The notes under the pieces are model-generated. The model was not told the origin of the DNA. It searched no databases and was given only the letters and a program-made list of their open reading frames with translations. Below, one piece after another: positions 24,783 to 32,367 of a stretch of DNA of 64,000 nucleotides. The stretch comes from Mycobacterium sp. D16Q14 (GTDB lineage Bacteria; Actinomycetota; Actinomycetes; Mycobacteriales; Mycobacteriaceae), in contig MAEX01000018.1 of the NCBI GenBank assembly GCA_002013415.1, positions 1 through 64,000 on the forward strand, in the 5' to 3' direction. Each line of letters starts with the position of its first letter. Within the stretch, counting starts at the first letter, position 1. Made by a program: the position numbers and the translations under genes.

Positions 24783-25849
24783 CGCTGCCACTGCCCCAAC
24801 ACGCACGGCGTCTCCCCCAAGGGCACAGCGATTTCATCCTCATCTTCGGCGCACTCATCGCCGTGATGATCGTCCTGCTCATCATCACCATCATCACCGT
24901 GTTCGTCGTCATCGCCATATTCGTCATCGTCTGGCTCGCCGAACGACAGCACGACGCCGAACGTAGGGTGCGACTGGTTCTCCGGCCGCTTGGTGTACTC
25001 CTCGACGGCATCGAAGTCGGGAAGGGTGCGAATGTGTTCAATCACCGTGTCTGCGATCTGATCACCGTCGTGAAGGGCCGCGACGTGCAGACGGCATACA
25101 CGCATCTTCTGCGCGTTGCAGTCCGCAGGGACGGAAACCACGTCGGCCGGATCAACGAGCACCACCAGCATCTGCGCGGAGAACCCCTGCGCGTACCCAA
25201 AGGTGCCCACGTGCAGGCCCACCGAGCACGCCGAGTGCCGGTCGCTGTCCACCAGATTGCGCGCCATCCAGATGGTCGCTCCGACCGGGTAAGGGACATG
25301 GCCGGTGACGGTCTCAGTCGAGCCGTCTTGGCGTGTGACGGTGACCGGCTCCTTGCCTTCGTGTGCGGACAGGCCGTCTCTGCGAACTGACTTGTAGCCG
25401 ACGATCAGTCCGTCGGTGGTGATCGTGAATCCCCCGGCCTTGAGCCACCCGAACAGCTGTGACCGCGACGACTCGGAAGGGTTGCGGTCCAGGCGGCTGA
25501 GAAACTTTCCGAGCGGTGCCAGGTCCGCGTTATCGCGGCATAGCCGCAGCGCGGTGGTGAGAACAATCTCCTCCACGGGGTCGCCGTGAACGATCCGGTG
25601 GGCGGGCTCACCCGATTCCTGCTCGCCGCCTCTCGAATCCCCATCCACAATCGAGATGGCATCAGCGACAGCTGCGTTCACGGCATTGCGCGCAGACGCC
25701 GCCAACTGTTGGACTGTCTGGATGTCCTGGCCGTGCTCGTCAACGATGTAGCGCCGCACGGACTCGAATGCAACGTCCGAGGCCGCGACGACGATGGTGG
25801 ATTCGCCCTCGCCGACGACGATTGACTGCTTGTCGATGAATGCGTACAT
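24779..25849 (-). CDS. rIIB: RIIB-like protein
   Basis: This is a homologue of phage T4 RIIB, here 356 aa with an extended acidic tail. Hallmarks are the start MYAFIDKQSIVV, the central block LGKFLSRLDRNPSESSRSQL, then GWLKAGGFTITTDGLIVGYK, the segment CSVGLHVGTFGYAQGF and the phrase LVDPADVVSVPADCNAQKMR with the following CRLHVA. T4 RIIA/RIIB are membrane-associated early proteins that affect lysis and exclude growth in lambda lysogens (Rex); their biochemistry is unsolved. The C-terminus has an Asp/Glu/His-rich stretch of about 40 residues. The ATG at 25849 has AGGA upstream. It sits 38 bp after the rIIA-like gene. Confidence 0.92.
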   Translation of the reverse strand: MYAFIDKQSIVVGEGESTIVVAASDVAFESVRRYIVDEHGQDIQTVQQLAASARNAVNAAVADAISIVDGDSRGGEQESGEPAHRIVHGDPVEEIVLTTALRLCRDNADLAPLGKFLSRLDRNPSESSRSQLFGWLKAGGFTITTDGLIVGYKSVRRDGLSAHEGKEPVTVTRQDGSTETVTGHVPYPVGATIWMARNLVDSDRHSACSVGLHVGTFGYAQGFSAQMLVVLVDPADVVSVPADCNAQKMRVCRLHVAALHDGDQIADTVIEHIRTLPDFDAVEEYTKRPENQSHPTFGVVLSFGEPDDDEYGDDDEHGDDGDDEQDDHHGDECAEDEDEIAVPLGETPCVLGQWQR

Positions 25850-25887
25850 GGATGGTTCCTGTTCTCTCAGTGTCAATTTCGTGACGG

Positions 25888-27951
25888 TTATGCGGCAGAT
25901 GCGTCGACTTGTTCGAGTTGCCGAGGCGGCGTGTGAGCGACGTACTCGACATATTCCGGTCCTGGTGCCGAGCGGGAGTGGTAGTGCCGAAAGTGCTCTA
26001 GCAGCGGATAAGTGCGGACCAGCTCGGAGCGCAGTTCGGACACCTGCGTCCGAAGAGCTGTCGCTGAGTGGCTCCCCCAGACCGTCTGCATGATGGCTCG
26101 CTGCACTGGAGTGATGTTCTGTGTGGAGTCCACCAGCGCCGCGATACGCATGAGCAGTTCAGGTTTCGGCTGGCCAGTTGGAATGAGCTCGATCGCCCTG
26201 GGGGCAATGCTGAACAGTGACTCGCCCACGCCTCCCGTCTGGACATCTAGCGCAGCAGCAAGTAGCTCTTCTTGCGTCCACCCGGAGGTTTCGGTGACGA
26301 ATCGCCGCTCGATCCACTGGCTTCGCGTCATCGCCTCGGGCACGGCGCGAGTCAGCGGCCCCGCCTGGCGCTTACCCAGGAAAACAGCCACCGACGCAGG
26401 CCCACTTTCGAGGTGGCGGGGCCGGTCGCCGTAGTCGTACCAGACCGGCAGCCCCAAAGCATCGATCTCGGCTGCCGTCATTTCCACTGGCCCAGGATTC
26501 GCGCCGTCGCAGGCGACCAATGCACAGAGATAGGCACCACCGGTGGAGACGGTTGTGGTCCGCAGCTCCGCAAGCTTCTCGCACCACTGCGTGAACGTGT
26601 AGTGCTGCACTCCAGGAGTATCGGCACCCACATCCCAGGTTTGGGAGACACAGCTGTCGTCCGGCCCAGTGATCGGAAGATGCACCACGTCTATGCCTTT
26701 CGGCACAGGGATCACCCGGCGAGCGTCGGGTTGCGCAGACTCAAGGAACCGGGCGAAGCTGCGCAGAGAGCGACGGGGCGGTACGTCAGTGACTACCACG
26801 GTGCGTTCCATTACACCGGGACCACGAATGGCCCTGAAATCGTCAGATTCACAACGGCCACCCACGCGGTCCCACCGCAACCGGCGATCACGGTTCAACA
26901 CGCACCTCCAGGCCCCGATCCCGCCAGGGACCTGCACGCGATAGCCGAGCGCAAAATGATCGTTGGTTCCCACGCTCCCCAAGATCTCTGTGCGTAATGA
27001 AACCGCCGCGACCACATCAACCTCGGCCAACTCGCGAAGCTGTTGATCCATTGCGGTATAGGCCGATTCATACTGCGCCAGCGCTGCGTCCACCGCAGCA
27101 AGCGTGCGCTCGGTCGCGACCACAGATTCACGGCTGGGGGTGTGATCGAACGAGCCGACTGACAGCTCGATCAAGCAAGAGACCAGTTTCGTGGCTCCAA
27201 GCACGCGCTTGGCGATTTCGGGCACCGAGGCGAACAAGGTACCGCCACTGCGGACGACCACGGTGCCCTTCTCCTCGCCGATCTGTCGGCAAGAGATGGG
27301 GCCGATCCAGGTTGGTCCACCCTCCAGGCTTGCCACGGGGTTGCCATCCACGAGCACCACACCGTCGGCATGTGCCGTCGCGACCTCGTGCACAACGCGT
27401 GCCCAATCATGGACTTGGCCTTCGACTTCCACCGGGACAGTGATTGTGGTTCCGTCGGGAGAATCGCTGTCCACACCAGCGGCGAGTACCTGATGCGAAA
27501 GGTCGCGTGCCGCCCGTACCAACGTGCGCTTTCCGCTCTTCACGGTATCAATCAGGAACGATTCAGTCAGTGCCCAAGCCGATTTCGCGCCGACACCGAG
27601 GCCACCGATCAGGTCATTGCTGTTCCGCTTCGTGGACGCGGCGAAGGCAAGGAAGGTGGCTTCTACTTCAGCGGTGGACATGCCGGTACCGCTGTCGGTC
27701 ACGATCAGGTGGGGATCAATCAGCGTGGGGGTGGCAACGCGCACTGGCTCTGTCGCGCCTGCCACGCGGGTGGCATCCACCGCGTTCGACACGTACTCGC
27801 GCACGACGGCGAGCCGAGGGTCGGCATACAGATTGACCAGCATCTCCATCATGCGCCGCGCGCCCTCAGGATCGACTCGGCTGGTCATGGTGGGCAGGTC
27901 GGCACTGTCGCCGACGCTGACGAGCGTTGAGGTGGGGGCGGGCATCCGCAT
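25888..27951 (-). CDS. rIIA: RIIA-like GHKL-family ATPase
   Basis: This 687-aa protein has a GHKL (gyrase/Hsp90/histidine kinase/MutL) ATPase domain at the N-terminus. The N-box is in VREYVSNAVDATR, the G1 box is VTDSGTGMS, and the lid/G2 region is GGLGVGAKSAWALTES. Length and domain position match T4 RIIA, and the next gene is rIIB, as in phages. The rest is conserved only in pattern. The ATG at 27951 has TAGGAG upstream. The TCTCTA-TTT-TAGAGA palindrome lies 19 bp before the start, so this operon is the largest target of the proposed regulon. Confidence 0.88.
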   Translation of the reverse strand: MRMPAPTSTLVSVGDSADLPTMTSRVDPEGARRMMEMLVNLYADPRLAVVREYVSNAVDATRVAGATEPVRVATPTLIDPHLIVTDSGTGMSTAEVEATFLAFAASTKRNSNDLIGGLGVGAKSAWALTESFLIDTVKSGKRTLVRAARDLSHQVLAAGVDSDSPDGTTITVPVEVEGQVHDWARVVHEVATAHADGVVLVDGNPVASLEGGPTWIGPISCRQIGEEKGTVVVRSGGTLFASVPEIAKRVLGATKLVSCLIELSVGSFDHTPSRESVVATERTLAAVDAALAQYESAYTAMDQQLRELAEVDVVAAVSLRTEILGSVGTNDHFALGYRVQVPGGIGAWRCVLNRDRRLRWDRVGGRCESDDFRAIRGPGVMERTVVVTDVPPRRSLRSFARFLESAQPDARRVIPVPKGIDVVHLPITGPDDSCVSQTWDVGADTPGVQHYTFTQWCEKLAELRTTTVSTGGAYLCALVACDGANPGPVEMTAAEIDALGLPVWYDYGDRPRHLESGPASVAVFLGKRQAGPLTRAVPEAMTRSQWIERRFVTETSGWTQEELLAAALDVQTGGVGESLFSIAPRAIELIPTGQPKPELLMRIAALVDSTQNITPVQRAIMQTVWGSHSATALRTQVSELRSELVRTYPLLEHFRHYHSRSAPGPEYVEYVAHTPPRQLEQVDASAA

Positions 27952-27969
27952 GTCAATCTCCTATCGTGT

Positions 27970-27984
27970 TCTCTATTTTAGAGA
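27970..27984 (-). promoter_or_regulatory. Regulon palindrome, site 1 (rIIA operon)
   Basis: TCTCTATTTTAGAGA, a perfect 6-bp inverted repeat with a TTT spacer, extended to TTCTCTA-TTT-TAGAGAA. It is 19 bp upstream of the rIIA start. Confidence 0.8.
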
Positions 27985-28270
27985 ATAGCGTAAGGGTCTG
28001 ACAAGTTCATTCGAGCAGGTGCCGGTGCGACATAAGCGCCGGTGAGCGCCAGGGGCGAACATGCATGGGGGGACGGTGTCACGACTGCGCGCCAAGGCCA
28101 TTGCCACAGGGACGACACGCCGACATATCCCCTCAATCGAATTGCGGCATCTTGGTTCGGCAGATGCGAAACCGGGGAAGGATTGGTACCGGCCCGGTGA
28201 CGCGGGGTTCCTGGATGGGTCGCATCGCGCCGCCGGGCCGGGGCTGTGGATCGCATTCTGCTGTCCGTGC

Positions 28271-28534
28271 CTACACGCCGTGGGTCGTCTGCACGAGCGT
28301 GAGGCGCTCGGATTCCGGCAGTAACATGCTGCCCTCACGGACACGGCCGGTTGCGGGGTCAGTGGTGCGACACAGCAGCCGCACCTTCCGCTGGTAGTGA
28401 TGGTCGATGTACAGGTCGGGCTCGGAGAGCACCTCGCAGACGAAGTCCCGATTCTGCTGGTCGCCTGGAAGTTTGGCTGAATGCTCGAAGCGGTCTCCCC
28501 TACTGACATAGCTGGCGTAGATGATCTCAGCCAC
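28271..28534 (-). CDS. Small operator-linked protein, paralogue of the 24525 gene (87 aa)
   Basis: The protein begins MAEIIYASYVSRGDRFEHSA and continues with the conserved blocks listed for its paralogue (CRTTDPATGRVREGS). The GTG at 28534 has AAGGGAGA upstream. Regulon palindrome site 2 lies only 15 bp before the start, suggesting repression by promoter occlusion. Probably a single-gene transcript. Function is unknown. Confidence 0.75.
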   Translation of the reverse strand: MAEIIYASYVSRGDRFEHSAKLPGDQQNRDFVCEVLSEPDLYIDHHYQRKVRLLCRTTDPATGRVREGSMLLPESERLTLVQTTHGV

Positions 28535-28548
28535 GACGTCTCCCTTCA

Positions 28549-28563
28549 TCTCTATTTTGGAGA
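28549..28563 (-). promoter_or_regulatory. Regulon palindrome, site 2
   Basis: TCTCTATTTTGGAGA differs from site 1 at one position of the right arm. It ends 15 bp before the GTG of the 87-aa protein. Confidence 0.75.
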
Positions 28564-28616
28564 TTAGGCCGTGGATTCGTTGAGCCGCTATCACAGTGAG
28601 GGACACGCCGAAACAC

Positions 28617-29444
28617 TCAGCGGGCGATCAGGCCCGTCGCTGCGTGCAGGAGCAGTGGACTTGGCTGCCAGCGCCAGGTATCGGGGACATCGCGTTGGCT
28701 GGCGATGATCGTCTCAACGACAGCACCCATGTCATCGGCGGAATACCAGTCAGCGGACCAGGGTGCGTTCGCCTCGACGATGCGCCATCCGGGATTGCCA
28801 CTAACCGGGGCGGTACACCAGCCGACGTCGATGACCACCGCAGGCGGCACCGACAGAAAGTGCGGAATAAGCGGCGTGAGCCACGCAGCGGCGGCCGCTG
28901 ATCGCGCTGGGTCATCGTGCATCGGCCAGTCCTCGCGCGGTACCTCCGGGAAATAGGCTGCGCGAGCGACTACCTCGCCGTGAAGCACCCAGCAGCGCAC
29001 CTCGCGCTCGAAACACACTGGCGTCTGTAGTTGGATCGGTTCCTCAGACGGCAAGCGGTACAGCGCCGCGATCAGCTCGCCGACGTCGCGGGTACGCGCG
29101 GTGAAGCGCTCGTGCTTGGTTTCAGGCAGTTTGGCGAACACCGGGGCTGTCTGCGTTCCACTGGCTTCTCCGATGAGCACGGCTGCTGGCGCGGTTCGGA
29201 TGTCACGTCCCGATAGCGATTGATAGATGCGCTCCAACCACATCGGGCCAGCAGACGAGAGCCGCATCTGCGTATGACGCGCTGTCGCACCTGCGGCCCA
29301 CGCTCCAGGGCACCACAGCGCGACGTCAGGATCGGCTGCCACAGAAGTGTCCAGTCCGTGGTCCAGACGCACGTCTACGTACGGAGCGAGGTCGTCTGCG
29401 CGCCAGCGCTGATGGGTGATGACGGTCAGGTTGGGACGTGACAT
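28617..29444 (-). CDS. ATP-grasp domain protein (DUF4343-like, 275 aa)
   Basis: An ATP-grasp-type ligase is suggested by VFAKLPETKHERF (nucleotide-binding lysine region), then FEREVRCWVLHGEVVARAAY (strand-loop with acidic and basic residues), and VVIDVGWCT with GWRIVEANAPWSADWY, where Glu/Asn would bind Mg-ATP. This matches the DUF4343 type found in actinobacteria and phages, whose substrates are unknown. ATP-grasp enzymes join a carboxylate to an amine or thiol. The start at 29444 is supported by an N-terminus of typical length. It is not obviously part of the palindrome regulon. Confidence 0.75.
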   Translation of the reverse strand: MSRPNLTVITHQRWRADDLAPYVDVRLDHGLDTSVAADPDVALWCPGAWAAGATARHTQMRLSSAGPMWLERIYQSLSGRDIRTAPAAVLIGEASGTQTAPVFAKLPETKHERFTARTRDVGELIAALYRLPSEEPIQLQTPVCFEREVRCWVLHGEVVARAAYFPEVPREDWPMHDDPARSAAAAAWLTPLIPHFLSVPPAVVIDVGWCTAPVSGNPGWRIVEANAPWSADWYSADDMGAVVETIIASQRDVPDTWRWQPSPLLLHAATGLIAR

Positions 29445-29509
29445 CAGTCGACCTTGCGGCTACCGGAACAACCGGCGTGAATCCGGTCGGCAAGTAGTCG
29501 GAGCCGAGT

Positions 29510-30385
29510 TCACGAATAGCGTGCGGTGCGCGCTGACGCCATGGGTGGCATGGTTTCTGCGTTGTCATCGGGGTATTGATCGGTGGCCATCTCGTTGGTG
29601 ACTTCATCGACGTGGCGCTCATAGAACTCCACGGAGAATGCGACGAATGCGCTCGCGGGGCAGTGTCCGACGGAGACCCCGATCGGCTGCGGCTCGCGGT
29701 GCGGTGTCATTCGGTCGGCAAGATCCTCGGGCGTCCACTGCGTTCCGTCGCCCGGGAATCGCATGTCCGCGAAGAAGCTTCGGGCGGCGCGTGCGGGCGT
29801 CATACGAGTCCGTACAGGCCCTTCGGACGGTGTCCGTCCGAAGATGCCCAGCTCGTGGCGTACCCGGGTTATCCCGTCGTTGGGCAGGGCCACGGACGCG
29901 GGCACCGCGGAATTGGCAAGATTACGCATCTCGGTTTGCCGCATGGAAACTGCGAGCGCGGCGATGATTCCCGAACGGTCGGTCCGTGTGCGCAGTCCTT
30001 CGGCAATTATGGTTTTGCCGTTGGCCGCCTGGCTGGCAGTCAGGCTGGAAACCAGTTCAGGCGCAGACACTGCGGGTACGCAGGGGCTGCCGGTGATGTC
30101 GATCTTCGAAATAGTGACAGGCTTCGCGAACGGGATTTCCAGCTGCGTCGGTGCCGGCGGCTGCTTACTGTCAACACGCGACTCCTCGTGGTCGAGCCCG
30201 ATCACGAGCACAACAGCCAGGACAGCTGTAGCAACGAGTGCGAGTGCAACCTTCGACTCTCTGGGAATCCATTCCCAGAGGCGCGGCTGCCGGAGTTCCT
30301 TTGGGCTCGAGTCCAGTTGAATGGAGTCCGTTGCTTCGGACTCGATCTGATCAGCGGTGGGGCGATCGTCCGGATTTGTGCTCAT
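29510..30385 (-). CDS. Membrane-anchored lysozyme-like domain protein (291 aa)
   Basis: A polar N-terminus of about 45 residues is followed by one transmembrane helix (VALALVATAVLAVVLVIGLD) and an outside domain. That domain (SQAANGKTIIAEGLRTRTDR, then SGIIAALAVSMRQTEMRNL and HELGIFGRTPSEGP) resembles a widespread actinobacterial domain whose usual form reads ALQESGLRNL and GLFQQRPSQGW. Here the expected Gln-Glu-Ser is altered to Gln-Thr-Glu, so activity is doubtful. The ATG at 30385 is preferred to the longer frame to 30493. It may be a cell-wall protein of a transfer apparatus. Confidence 0.6.
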   Translation of the reverse strand: MSTNPDDRPTADQIESEATDSIQLDSSPKELRQPRLWEWIPRESKVALALVATAVLAVVLVIGLDHEESRVDSKQPPAPTQLEIPFAKPVTISKIDITGSPCVPAVSAPELVSSLTASQAANGKTIIAEGLRTRTDRSGIIAALAVSMRQTEMRNLANSAVPASVALPNDGITRVRHELGIFGRTPSEGPVRTRMTPARAARSFFADMRFPGDGTQWTPEDLADRMTPHREPQPIGVSVGHCPASAFVAFSVEFYERHVDEVTNEMATDQYPDDNAETMPPMASARTARYS

Positions 30386-30541
30386 GTCGTGTGTTCCTTC
30401 GAGCAGTTGATGGGTGGCGGCGAGCCGATCCATGGACGGTACGAGCGAGCCCAACTGAGAAACGAGGGCGGCGCGGGCGGCTGTTACTTGCACCAGCGCT
30501 GGTGGGTGCCCTTGGAGCTCGGGGACATGGCGTCCGTACCG

Positions 30542-30913
30542 TCAACCAACCACTGACCAACGTGTGGGCGTACCGGCAGGTACCGCTGCTCGCATCTCCT
30601 CCAGTACCGCGAGGAAGGCGTCGTAGTCACCCCACCCGTTGTCTGGGTTCAGTTTTCGATACCGATCCGGGTCGGCACGCATACCGGTGACAATTCGGCC
30701 AAGAAACTCTGCGCCCTGTCTGCCGTCCATTCCGTGGAGACACTTCCACCAGGAGGGGTCCTGTGGCGTGAACACCTCCTGGAATGTGGTCCGGGAAGTG
30801 TCGGTGTCCGGGTAGAGAACCAGGTTCGCCATCACGTTGCAGTTGTGCGTGAAGTTCCAATCGGCGACATCCTCACCCGTGTCAGATCTGGTTAACGTTG
30901 CGTCCCAACTCAC
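30542..30913 (-). CDS. Hypothetical protein (123 aa)
   Basis: The protein begins MSWDATLTRSDTGEDVADWN and contains FTHNCNVMANLVLYPD, SWWKCLHGMDGRQGAEFLGR and NGWGDYDAFLAVLEEMRAAV. The whole length reads as one compact domain, similar in feel to short orphan proteins of mycobacteriophages. The GTG at 30913 has AAGGAGG at ideal spacing; the frame to 31057 is rejected. Function is unknown. Confidence 0.7.
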   Translation of the reverse strand: MSWDATLTRSDTGEDVADWNFTHNCNVMANLVLYPDTDTSRTTFQEVFTPQDPSWWKCLHGMDGRQGAEFLGRIVTGMRADPDRYRKLNPDNGWGDYDAFLAVLEEMRAAVPAGTPTRWSVVG

Positions 30914-31034
30914 TGGGCCTCCTTCAGTCGAAGTACCGAACTGTATGGACGGCATTCCGCTGCGGCGCGCGCGGCGCGGACGCGGAATCGCGTCGCGTTG
31001 ATGTGGTGGCCGATCCGTCTGCGAATGTGCGCCC

Positions 31035-31265
31035 ATGCAGCTGACCGTGAAATTCACCGACGTCTACGACGGAACCGAGTACCCGCGGACCGAAACCTTC
31101 GATGTTCCAGCGCCGTCCGGCGACATCGATGATTGGGCGTACGACAACGTCCATTCCCGATCCGGAGATGGGCGCAGCCACAGCGAGTCAGGGTACTTCG
31201 CCAAGATCATCGGGTGCGTTGAACGACCAGATCTGGTCAATCGAGAATTCGAGTGGGGCATCTGA
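31035..31265 (+). CDS. Hypothetical protein (76 aa)
   Basis: A small acidic protein (MQLTVKFTDVYDGTEYPRTE and onward, ending VNREFEWGI). Its stop overlaps the start of the next gene (TGATG), so the three + strand genes at 31.0-31.7 kb form an operon. There is no recognisable Shine-Dalgarno, and the transcript may be nearly leaderless. No family is recognised. Confidence 0.6.
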   Translation: MQLTVKFTDVYDGTEYPRTETFDVPAPSGDIDDWAYDNVHSRSGDGRSHSESGYFAKIIGCVERPDLVNREFEWGI

Positions 31266-31462
31266 TGCTCTGTTACGTTCGATCGGGAGAGGTCCTGATC
31301 CGAGGTGCCGCCGCAATTCTCGCAGCTCATGATGGCAGCGATGTCAGCCCGGAAACCGCTAGACGCCTCGCAGCTGAGATTGAGGCCCGCAACCCCGAGG
31401 CTGCGAACTCCCTTCGTCGTGCAGCGGACCGAGCCGAGTACCTTGCGAACGACGACGGCTGA
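31265..31462 (+). CDS. Hypothetical protein (65 aa)
   Basis: A small helical protein (MLCYVRSGEVLIRGAAAILA, then SPETARRLAAEIEARNPEAA). The ATG overlaps the previous stop and the next gene starts 4 bp after its end. No family is recognised. Confidence 0.6.
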   Translation: MLCYVRSGEVLIRGAAAILAAHDGSDVSPETARRLAAEIEARNPEAANSLRRAADRAEYLANDDG

Positions 31463-31465
31463 GCG

Positions 31466-31687
31466 ATGGGCCACTACCCCAACGACATTCACCCGGATTA
31501 CCCGGTGGCCACTGTGTACGCGAGCAACGGTGACCCCATCGACTATCTCGCGCACTGGCAGACCGTTGTCTCTTACGCCGCGCAGGGCTATCGCGTCACC
31601 GTCCACGCCGGCGACGGCCGGTACTCCCAAGAAGAGCTCCAGGCGGCCGCTGATCGCGAGTTCGCCGAGTCCGATGCCGCCAAGTAA
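31466..31687 (+). CDS. Hypothetical protein (73 aa)
   Basis: A small soluble protein (MGHYPNDIHPDYPVATVYAS, ending ADREFAESDAAK) with a His/Tyr-rich start. It is the third gene of the coupled operon and is followed by a hairpin at 31827-31849. No family is recognised. Confidence 0.6.
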   Translation: MGHYPNDIHPDYPVATVYASNGDPIDYLAHWQTVVSYAAQGYRVTVHAGDGRYSQEELQAAADREFAESDAAK

Positions 31688-31826
31688 CGCTGGCTCACCA
31701 CTAACAACCCGAAGGAGACTGCCGGGACGTTCTGCAGTCAGTTGTCGGTGCCGCGTCACCAAAACTGTTGCGGGACAGCGCAATGCAGAAAGGGTTGTCC
31801 GGCCAGGAGCTAGCCCGTCTCTGCGC

Positions 31827-31849
31827 CACTGACGTAAGAGCCGTCAGTG
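31827..31849. terminator. Hairpin between convergent genes
   Basis: The 8-bp stem cactgacg/cgtcagtg encloses loop taagagc, between the + gene ending at 31687 and the - gene ending at 31861. There is no T-tract. Confidence 0.55.
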
Positions 31850-31860
31850 CGCTGCAGTGG

Positions 31861-32367
31861 CTATAGCTGAGACGCGAGGAAATCGCTGACCACAGCCCTC
31901 ACCGCTCGCGTGACGCCTAGCTCGTCGTCCAATTCGGGGATCAGCAGGCGGCCGCCGCTGGATCGGGCGTCTTCGAAGTCGAACTCCCCCACCATGTCGT
32001 CGAGAATCACCGCTCGTTGAATCTCAGGATGGGTGACGAGATAGTCCTGCACCGGTCCGACTTTCAGGCTGCGGCCGAAAGCGATGCGGTTACCCCCTCC
32101 GTGTCTGAGGTGTAGTAGGCCGCGAGGAAGACCGAACCATCCGGCGTAGGCCTCGGCTTGCGCGTTCCAGGTGGTCGACCAGATGAGGTCCACGCCGGCG
32201 GCGTGCAATCCACAAAGCCAGTCGACAACTTCACGCACCGCGTGGACGGAATAGCTTCCTCCAGAGCCGGTCCCATGACTCAGGAGCTGAGCTCCAGGCT
32301 CACACCGCGGGACGTTCAATGTTCCGTCGATGTCCAGGAAAATAGCGCGGTGAACTCCAGCACTCAC
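31861..32367 (-). CDS. HAD-superfamily phosphatase, RNA-repair-associated type
   Basis: This 168-aa protein has the HAD motifs: motif I FLDIDGTLNVP (two Asp), motif II region LIWSTTWN, the lysine in SLKVG, and motif IV VILDDMVGEFDFEDAR. The sequence WSTTWNAQAEAYAGWFGLP is typical of the HAD domain described in Swiss-army-knife RNA-repair proteins. It would be a phosphohydrolase, perhaps on nucleic-acid 3' ends. The GTG at 32367 overlaps the stop of the multi-HTH gene (GTGA), so they are co-expressed. A second HAD, Pnkp-like, is encoded at 46294. Confidence 0.8.
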   Translation of the reverse strand: MSAGVHRAIFLDIDGTLNVPRCEPGAQLLSHGTGSGGSYSVHAVREVVDWLCGLHAAGVDLIWSTTWNAQAEAYAGWFGLPRGLLHLRHGGGNRIAFGRSLKVGPVQDYLVTHPEIQRAVILDDMVGEFDFEDARSSGGRLLIPELDDELGVTRAVRAVVSDFLASQL

